Assembly: GCA_030849075.1 (NCBI GenBank)
Contig: JASAOO010002902.1
Location: 1 to 13,056 of the forward strand
Length of the DNA stretch: 13,056 nucleotides
Direction of reading: 5' to 3'
Origin: Zelonia costaricensis
Lineage: Eukaryota; Euglenozoa; Kinetoplastea; Trypanosomatida; Trypanosomatidae
The notes below the pieces were generated by a model. It ran no database searches and had not been told where the DNA came from. It saw only the letters and a program-made list of their open reading frames with translations. Positions 8,257-13,056 of the stretch are shown one piece after another. Position 1 is the first letter of the stretch; each line of letters starts with the position of its first letter. The translations under genes were made by a program, and so were the position numbers.

Positions 8257-9274
8257 TCACACCCGTCCGACAGAAAAGAAAAGAAGGAGAAGGAGGCAGG
8301 GAGGTGGGGAGGGGCACCGAGGAGCGGACGGCGGCGCAGTGTCGATGTCTGGTAAAGCGATCAGAGAACAACACAGAGGCAAAGAGAAGAGAAGGGCGGC
8401 GTAGCCACAAATCAGTGAAAAACACGGAGAGAGCAGGAGGGGCAGGGAGGAAGAGGTGGGAGGGGAGGAGAGCATGGAAGATACGTGGAGTCACGCAACT
8501 CCGCACGCACGGAGGAGGGGGGTGGGGAGGGGGTGAGCGGGAAGCGGACAGATGCGGTGAGCTGGCGAGGCAACACTGGAAGATAAAATAGCCGCAAAGG
8601 AGAACAACACAAAGAAGGGCTCCAGAGGACACGCAGGGGAGACAGGGGCGGAAGAGAGGACGCCAACCGCACGCCAACCGCACGCCAACCGCACGCACAC
8701 ACACGGTCATCGGCTTGCGGCACCCACAGAGAGGGAAGGAGGAAGCGCGTCCGTCAGAAAGCGAGAGGTGGGGGGGGGCGTTGGTGGTGGTGGTGGGCTC
8801 GGCGTGAGGAGCGCAGCGCACCAGGGACGGGAGTGGTGGCGAGAGCGACAAGTACACCACGGTACTCGTGCGCGTGCGTCCTTGGAGGTGCCCAGAGGCC
8901 CACTGTCGTGCTCGTTTGTTTTGATGGCGCACCCCTCCGCGTTGACCGCTTCCTGTGGCTGAGCTGCGCCGAGGAACGCAAGTGCGGCTGTACGAGGACG
9001 GACCCCCCTCATGCCGCCGCCGAACACGTGCGTTCCACAGCTCAGGAGACAGCGGGGAGCGAGAGCAGCGCTCTGTAGCAGACGAAGAGGCGCCACAGCA
9101 CACTAAAGACGTACAGGGCACACGTGAAAAAGGGAAGTCGCGATGCAAGTCGCGCATGTTGCGGTACGGAAGGTGGCGGGGGTGCGGCGGTCTGGCGGAG
9201 GGGGCGAGAGTGGGAGTGAGAAGCAAGAAATCAAGATGATGGAAAGGAGAGTACGCTGATGGAAGCACACACAA
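8257..9274. other. Gene-free stretch with a complex-sequence island at 8810-9110
   Basis: The left part is GA-rich with an 11-bp tandem repeat at 8660-8692. From about 8810 to 9110 base composition becomes balanced and non-repetitive, unlike its surroundings. Frames on both strands look locally protein-like there but lack an ATG start; see findings. A degenerate retroposon of the SIDER class, common in Leishmania 3' UTRs, is a possible explanation that I cannot confirm by eye. Confidence 0.5.
8660..8692. repeat. 11-bp tandem repeat, three perfect copies
   Basis: The unit ACGCCAACCGC occurs three times without change (8660-8670, 8671-8681, 8682-8692) and then runs into ACGCACACACAC. It is the clearest non-CA minisatellite in the window. 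Confidence 0.95.
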
Positions 9275-9297
9275 ACACACACACACACACACACACA
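9275..9297. repeat. (CA)n microsatellite, 23 nt
   Basis: An uninterrupted AC tract preceded by a degenerate start at 9266-9274 (ACACACAAA). A long minus-strand ORF that appears to begin here uses a TTG codon inside the repeat and is not a gene start. Confidence 0.95.
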
Positions 9298-9389
9298 AAC
9301 ATTATGCTAGCACATAGCCACTGCAGGAGCACCGAGGGTAAGCGAACTGTTCAGACCCTAAGCACAGTGCCACGCAAAGGGCAGGGGTG

Positions 9390-9417
9390 GAAGAGGAGGA
9401 GGAGGAGGAGGAGGGGG
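9390..9417. repeat. (GGA)n purine tract
   Basis: A run of GAA/GAG/GGA triplets ending in a short G run on the + strand. The minus strand is the matching CTC/TCC polypyrimidine tract, which could contribute to a trans-splice acceptor for a leftward transcript. Confidence 0.8.
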
Positions 9418-9638
9418 AAGAAGATGCGTGCAAGGTGAGGTGAAGGGAGGGGAGGAGAAAGCAGGTGAAGAGTGGGGTGACGTCAACTCGAATCCGGTCC
9501 AGCAGAAGCAATCCAATGACGAAACAACAACCAAACAAACCAAAAGAAAGCGGAACATCGAGTCAAGTTAGGGGACGGCCACACGACAAACGCTCAGAGG
9601 GAAGAAAACCGGTCATTGCCTGTGTGCACCCGTCCGTT

Positions 9639-9641
<3 letters not shown>

Positions 9642-9670
<29 letters not shown>
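9642..9670. repeat. (CA)n microsatellite, 29 nt
   Basis: An uninterrupted CA tract on the + strand, preceded by mixed sequence and followed by TGTCGCTCC. Confidence 0.95.
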
Positions 9671-9672
<2 letters not shown>

Positions 9673-10298
9673 TCGCTCCTGTGCACGAACCCGTGCAGCG
9701 TGAGGATCCAGTCGGTGTGGGGAGAGCGGGGTGGGGGAGGGGGCGGGTGCGTAAGACGGCGCCGATGCGGTGAGGGTCGCACAGTGAGTGAGGTGAGGCA
9801 GGGAGAGACGCTCTCTGCTGGCTGAGGAAGGAAGCGTGGCGCTCCTGCGCCGCGTAGAGGGGAGTCGAGGGCGTCGAGAGCGCCGAGACGAGGAGGACAC
9901 ACGCAAAAGGGCCGAGAGAGAGCGGCGCTTCAACACGTGGCAGAGCAGGAAAAAGGTAGGAGAGAAGGAAGGAGAGGGAGGGGAGGGGGAAGGAGGAAGA
10001 AAGTCCATCGAGGGCACAACATACACCATAACCACGCACGCACAGCTGGCAGACAACAACGAGAGAGGCAAGAAGCAGGTGGGGGGGGGGCAGAGGACGA
10101 ACGCAGAAGAGGGAGAGAATCGAAAGGAAGAGAGTACCACCATACACACGCAAAACTGAAGGAGAAGCAGAAATAGGGGGCGCCGTTGAGGTACACGCGA
10201 CTGTTGCACAGACGCACGGACGCAGATGCGCACTTGTTAGAGTGCAGGGCCGTTTCCGAAGTGGAGGCAGCAAAGGGGGGGGAGGGATTATAGAGTTC

Positions 10299-10302
<4 letters not shown>

Positions 10303-10330
<28 letters not shown>
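10303..10330. repeat. (CA)14 microsatellite
   Basis: An uninterrupted 28-nt CA tract on the + strand, giving GU repeats in a minus-strand transcript. Confidence 0.95.
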
Positions 10331-10333
<3 letters not shown>

Positions 10334-10477
10334 CGTTGGAATCCGCTCGGACGCGAGCACCAGGCAAAAAAGAAAATGAGGAGAAGAGAGTCAGCAAAGG
10401 GAGCCAATGCAGCGTGACAGCGCGCAGGCACGCCCGCACCCCACGCGCTCCCGGTTGTGGCACTCAGCTGGGATGGG

Positions 10478-10501
10478 CTCAGCGGAGAAGAAAAAAAAAA
10501 A
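10478..10501 (-). promoter_or_regulatory. Candidate spliced-leader acceptor: T11 tract then AG
   Basis: On the minus strand a T11 run (10501-10491) continues into CTTCTCCGCTGAG, with the first AG at 10479-10478, only 11 nt after the tract. The shape is a good acceptor, but no convincing ORF follows it. It could serve a non-coding transcript, process the long 3' UTR, or be unused. Confidence 0.35.
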
Positions 10502-10856
10502 GACAGACACACACGGGACTGACTCCGCTCAGGCACGGCGGCGTGAGGGAGCAGACATGGAGGCGAAAGGCGGCACTCCGCCCTGGAAGAGGACAACGCA
10601 AGAAGAAGCCGCACGTCACACGACGAACCAACAACAGGAGTGAGACAAGACGTGCGTGGGTGCGCCATGGGGGATTACAGAGAGGCGAACAGAGAACAGC
10701 AAGGAGAAAACAAAAGGTGAAGGCAAGCTGAGAAACGAGAGCGTCTGACACGCGAGGAGCGCGACGGGCGCGTGCTCCCTGGTGGCTGCCCCGGTGCACG
10801 AGGCCGGTGCCATCGCCGCCCCGTCCGCCTACGCGTTGTCGCACCGCTTCCCGCGT

Positions 10857-10893
10857 CTCCACCACGATGACGTACAAAACACAAAAAAAAAAA
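10857..10893 (-). promoter_or_regulatory. Candidate spliced-leader acceptor: T11 tract then AG
   Basis: On the minus strand a T11 run (10893-10883) is followed 25 nt later by the first AG, at 10858-10857, with further T-rich sequence between them. This matches the polypyrimidine-tract-plus-AG arrangement used for trans-splicing in trypanosomatids. The first ATG after it is at 10813-10811, giving a 43-nt leader. Use in vivo is not shown by sequence. Confidence 0.35.
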
Positions 10894-11191
10894 GGTGCGG
10901 TGGAGAGGCGAGCGGACTCGCCCATCATCGGGGCGGAGAAGGCTCATGAGCTCAAGCGGAGGGTTGGGGGTCGTGGAGGCTGAGGGCGCGGTGGTGGAGA
11001 GGGAAGAGCGGCGTCCGGCGCGTGTGTGGGTCCGGGGGTCGGCGTGAGCGGTTGCGCCTGGACGCAGCTGCTGTGAAGAAGCTGAGGAGAGCACGTGCCA
11101 ATCGCGTCGCGATCAGAGGAGTGTTCTATAGAGGGGAAGGCGGGGGGGGGGGAAGAAGTCGGACGGGGCGATTGACATCCGACTGTTAAAA

Positions 11192-11228
11192 ACACACACA
11201 CACACAGACACACACACACACACAGACA

Positions 11229-11273
<45 letters not shown>

Positions 11274-11315
11274 ACACACACACACAGACAAGCACACACA
11301 CACACACACACACAC
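11192..11315. repeat. Interrupted (CA)n block made of two exact 62-bp units
   Basis: The block is 124 nt of CA repeat on the + strand (GT on the transcribed minus strand). G interruptions fall at 11207, 11225 and 11230, and again at 11269, 11287 and 11292. Both sets have spacings of 18 and 5, so the block is two identical 62-bp copies (11192-11253 and 11254-11315). It begins about 260 nt after the stop codon of the minus-strand gene. Confidence 0.9.
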
Positions 11316-11576
11316 GTCAACAACGGTGAACGCAGAACAGCAGAAAAAGAGAAGCGGGATGGGGAGGTCGACGACCTCAGCGTGCGACGACGCGGGCACG
11401 CACACGCGGCGGCACCGGCATCGAGCCGCGTACCCTTGCCTGTGCGGATGAGCTTCCGCGGCGAGAGCGGGGAAAGGGAGGGAAGTAGAACGAATATGCA
11501 CGTCACATCAGGACCGCTCCGCTAAAACAAGACCACGCGCAGCGCGGGGACGCCGGCTCACACACGAGCACGGGAA
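11316..11576 (-). other. Proximal 3' UTR of the Ser/Pro-rich protein gene
   Basis: This stretch lies immediately after the TAG stop in the direction of transcription. It is more balanced in composition than the rest of the non-coding region. It contains a near-perfect palindrome at 11364-11378 (GAGGTCG, one base, CGACCTC) about 200 nt after the stop. No small ORF with convincing coding character is seen. That it is 3' UTR is inferred from position only; the polyadenylation site cannot be read from sequence, because trypanosomatids lack a fixed poly(A) signal. Confidence 0.6.
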
Positions 11577-13056
11577 CTACGACTTCCACTCCGCGTCGTC
11601 GACGAGGCGCAGGCCGTGGTCACTGCCGTGCGCCGTGTGCTGGCTGAACGACGCGTGCCGACTCGGGGAGGCGTTGCAGAGCAGCGTTGGCAGCCGGTCC
11701 GAGAAGTGCGGCCGCAGCGCGGCGTCGGAGAGGGGCGGCGGCGTCGGCGTCATCGACTGCTGCCCGCTGGGCGTGCTTGGCGACGTGCACGGCTGGCGGC
11801 GGCCTTCCGCTGCCGCGTACGGCGACACTCCGTGGCGGCGGCTGCGGTCCGTGCTGGCAAACGGGGAACGCTCCACCGGCGGGTGTGGGCGCGGGCCCGG
11901 CGGCGTGCTGTCCGTGTGCGCGATGGAGTCTCCGCCGTCCTCTGATGACGTCGAGCTGTGGCGGCTGTGAAAGGCGGCGTGACGACACGCGAAGGACTGC
12001 GGCGGCACGGCCGGGTTGTTGAAGCGGAGCTCCGGATGGGCGTCGAGACTGCGCATTCGCAGCCGGCCACGCGGCGGGTCGCGGCGCCGCATCCCGGGCG
12101 CAGCGGTGGACACCGCTGCTGCTGCTGCTGACGGGGCGGCGACGGTGTTCGGGCTCAGCGCGCCAGCCGGAAGGATGAGTGCCGCCCCAGCAAACCCGCC
12201 GTGGCGGGAGCTGAGGGTGGACAGGTGGAGGATGGACGCGGCGGACTCCGTGATGTTGTCGTTCTCGCCCGCCGCGCAGAAGCCGTTACCAGCGTCGCTG
12301 CTCTCCCCGCAGCTGCTGGTCACCGTCGTGGGCGTGCAGTACGCCTCCTCCCCAGCGGCCGATCGCCGCTGTTGCGGCTGCTGGAGCTGCGGCGAGTGCT
12401 GGGAAAGGTGCTGCGGCGCGGGGTCCAGCGGACTCAGACGCACGTGCACCGGCGACTTCATGACGGGCGCCAGCAGCGGAGAGGGGAGCAGTGAGCGCGG
12501 CAGCTGGGGCCGCAGCAGCAGCGGCGGGCGCACGGCATCGACGTCGGTGTCGGCGCGACACACAGGGGCGTGCAGGGGCGCCGGGACGGCGGAGAAGGGA
12601 ACGGAGCCGTTACCACCAGTGGCACCCGCGGGGCTCGTGATGGAGGCGGCGTCAAGGGGGCTGCGCGGGGTGACGACGGGGCCGTAGTGCACCGCCGGCC
12701 CTGGGGCGAGCACCGAGACGGAGCGGTCGCTCGGCCCCGCCGACCCGCACCGCAGCACGCGACCCGGCGGCGTGTTAGGGACTTCGGCAATGCGCGGCAG
12801 GGCGAGGAGCGGGTTGTGGCCGTGCGGCCGCACCAGCACGCGCCCGTCGCGGGGGCTCGTAAGAGTGGGCGTGGCGGCGTGACTCAGAGACACAGGGCAC
12901 AGGCTGCGCGCCTTGCCGGCACCAACCCGCTCAACGCTGCTGCTGCCGCTGATGGCGCTCGGCGCCGCTCCCGATTGCGGGCTGGAGTTGTCCGAGTCGG
13001 AGGAGTGCGGCCGGACCGGGGAAGGACTCGAAGACTCCTGCTCTGCGTCGCCCGTC
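11577..13056 (-). CDS. C-terminal 492 residues of a Ser/Pro/Ala-rich protein of unknown function (5' end outside window)
   Basis: I do not recognise this protein. The frame is open from the right edge of the window to a TAG stop at 11577-11579. The GTG at 12891-12893 is an internal Val codon, because the frame continues upstream without a stop for 54 more codons, so the start lies beyond 13056. Codon third positions are overwhelmingly G or C, as in Leishmania coding sequence. Numbering from the window edge, residues 1-40 are Ser/Pro-rich, 223-229 are Gln-rich, 310-314 are five alanines and 323-335 form an Arg-rich patch. There are 23 Ser/Thr-Pro dipeptides. An RH-containing motif recurs: RHGGF 284-288, RHAAF 358-362 and RHASF 466-470, with looser versions at 365-368 (RHSS) and 407-411 (RHGVS). 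The protein ends EWKS. No membrane segment, signal peptide or catalytic motif is visible. It is probably a disordered, possibly phosphorylated tail; any folded domain would lie upstream of the window. The + strand ORF over 12016-12687 is a shadow. Confidence 0.85.
   Translation of the reverse strand, partial: TGDAEQESSSPSPVRPHSSDSDNSSPQSGAAPSAISGSSSVERVGAGKARSLCPVSLSHAATPTLTSPRDGRVLVRPHGHNPLLALPRIAEVPNTPPGRVLRCGSAGPSDRSVSVLAPGPAVHYGPVVTPRSPLDAASITSPAGATGGNGSVPFSAVPAPLHAPVCRADTDVDAVRPPLLLRPQLPRSLLPSPLLAPVMKSPVHVRLSPLDPAPQHLSQHSPQLQQPQQRRSAAGEEAYCTPTTVTSSCGESSDAGNGFCAAGENDNITESAASILHLSTLSSRHGGFAGAALILPAGALSPNTVAAPSAAAAAVSTAAPGMRRRDPPRGRLRMRSLDAHPELRFNNPAVPPQSFACRHAAFHSRHSSTSSEDGGDSIAHTDSTPPGPRPHPPVERSPFASTDRSRRHGVSPYAAAEGRRQPCTSPSTPSGQQSMTPTPPPLSDAALRPHFSDRLPTLLCNASPSRHASFSQHTAHGSDHGLRLVDDAEWKS

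Larger units (their letters stand above)
9298..10302. other. Gene-free, purine-rich stretch
   Basis: The + strand is GA-rich, with an uninterrupted GGA-type run at about 9390-9417 (reading GAG/GGA triplets) and a G10 run at 10081-10090. Long minus-strand ORFs here (from 10233 and 10360) start at GTG codons, run through the GT microsatellite at 9642-9670 and consist of Ser/Pro/Leu/Cys low complexity, so they are rejected. Nothing resembling a tRNA or a small RNA gene was recognised. Confidence 0.5.
10331..11191. other. Gene-free stretch with two candidate trans-splice acceptors
   Basis: The stretch holds A11 runs at 10491-10501 and 10883-10893, a G11 run at 11142-11152, and GC-rich islands at about 10740-10870 and 10900-11110. 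A 13-nt palindrome (ATCGCG, T, CGCGAT) lies at 11101-11113. A 65-codon minus-strand ORF beginning with ATG (10813 down to 10616) follows one candidate acceptor and is treated as a speculative finding. The 149-codon minus ORF starting at 10928 reads through the T-tract and is not believed. No RNA gene was seen. Confidence 0.5.

Noticed and set aside
7943..9298. 451-codon minus-strand ORF
   Set aside because: It starts at a TTG inside the CA/GT microsatellite, has Pro/Ser/Leu/Cys low complexity without any recognisable motif, and reads through several repeats. Pyrimidine-rich sequence simply lacks stop codons.
9482..9500. B-box-like sequence on the minus strand (GGATTCGAGTTG)
   Set aside because: The flanks do not pair as a T stem and no A box or acceptor stem was found.
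11640..11990. Several overlapping + strand and minus-strand ORFs within the protein gene
   Set aside because: They are alternative frames of a GC-rich coding sequence, where stops are rare in every frame.
12016..12687. 223-codon + strand ORF
   Set aside because: It is a shadow of the minus-strand coding sequence, whose frame is open much further and has the expected third-position G/C bias.

Overview
The window looks like nuclear DNA of a trypanosomatid, most likely Leishmania or a close relative. The signs are one GC-rich open reading frame with strongly G/C third codon positions, no sign of introns, very long flanking non-coding sequence packed with (CA)n/(GT)n microsatellites, and polypyrimidine tracts followed by AG of the kind used for spliced-leader trans-splicing. 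The genus call is inference from composition and architecture, not from a recognised gene.

Layout: only one gene is convincing. It lies at the right end on the minus strand (11577 to beyond 13056). The stop codon and the last 492 codons are inside the window and the start is outside it. It encodes a low-complexity, Ser/Pro/Ala-rich, probably disordered protein tail of unknown function. Everything to its left (about 11.5 kb, positions 1-11576) is downstream of that gene in its own transcription direction, and no convincing coding sequence was found there. This stretch holds thirteen (CA)n tracts of 18 nt or more on the + strand against a single (GT)n tract, eleven G10-G12 runs, five A10-A12 runs, purine-rich (GGA/GGGA) blocks and several short tandem repeats. 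Small islands of more complex sequence are interspersed (about 290-565, 1960-2100, 3160-3420, 4470-4560, 5090-5560, 8810-9110, 10740-10870, 10900-11110).

Reading: the minus strand is pyrimidine- and GU-rich throughout, as expected if it is the sense strand of a polycistronic unit running leftward. The region would then be a very long 3' UTR/intergenic stretch. Candidate trans-splice acceptors on the minus strand lie at 10857-10858, 10478-10479, 726-727 and 272-273. The first and third precede small ATG-initiated ORFs that are reported as speculative findings, not as genes. The left 2.1 kb also contains a few + strand polypyrimidine patches, so a convergent strand-switch boundary near the left edge cannot be excluded.

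Most long ORFs in this region are artefacts: CACACA/GTGTGT and purine- or pyrimidine-only sequence lack stop codons, and many of these ORFs begin at GTG or TTG. No tRNA, rRNA, CRISPR array, complete transposon or telomeric array was recognised. No new biological system is evident. The most notable things are the size and strand asymmetry of the gene-free stretch and the repeated RH-containing motif in the protein tail.
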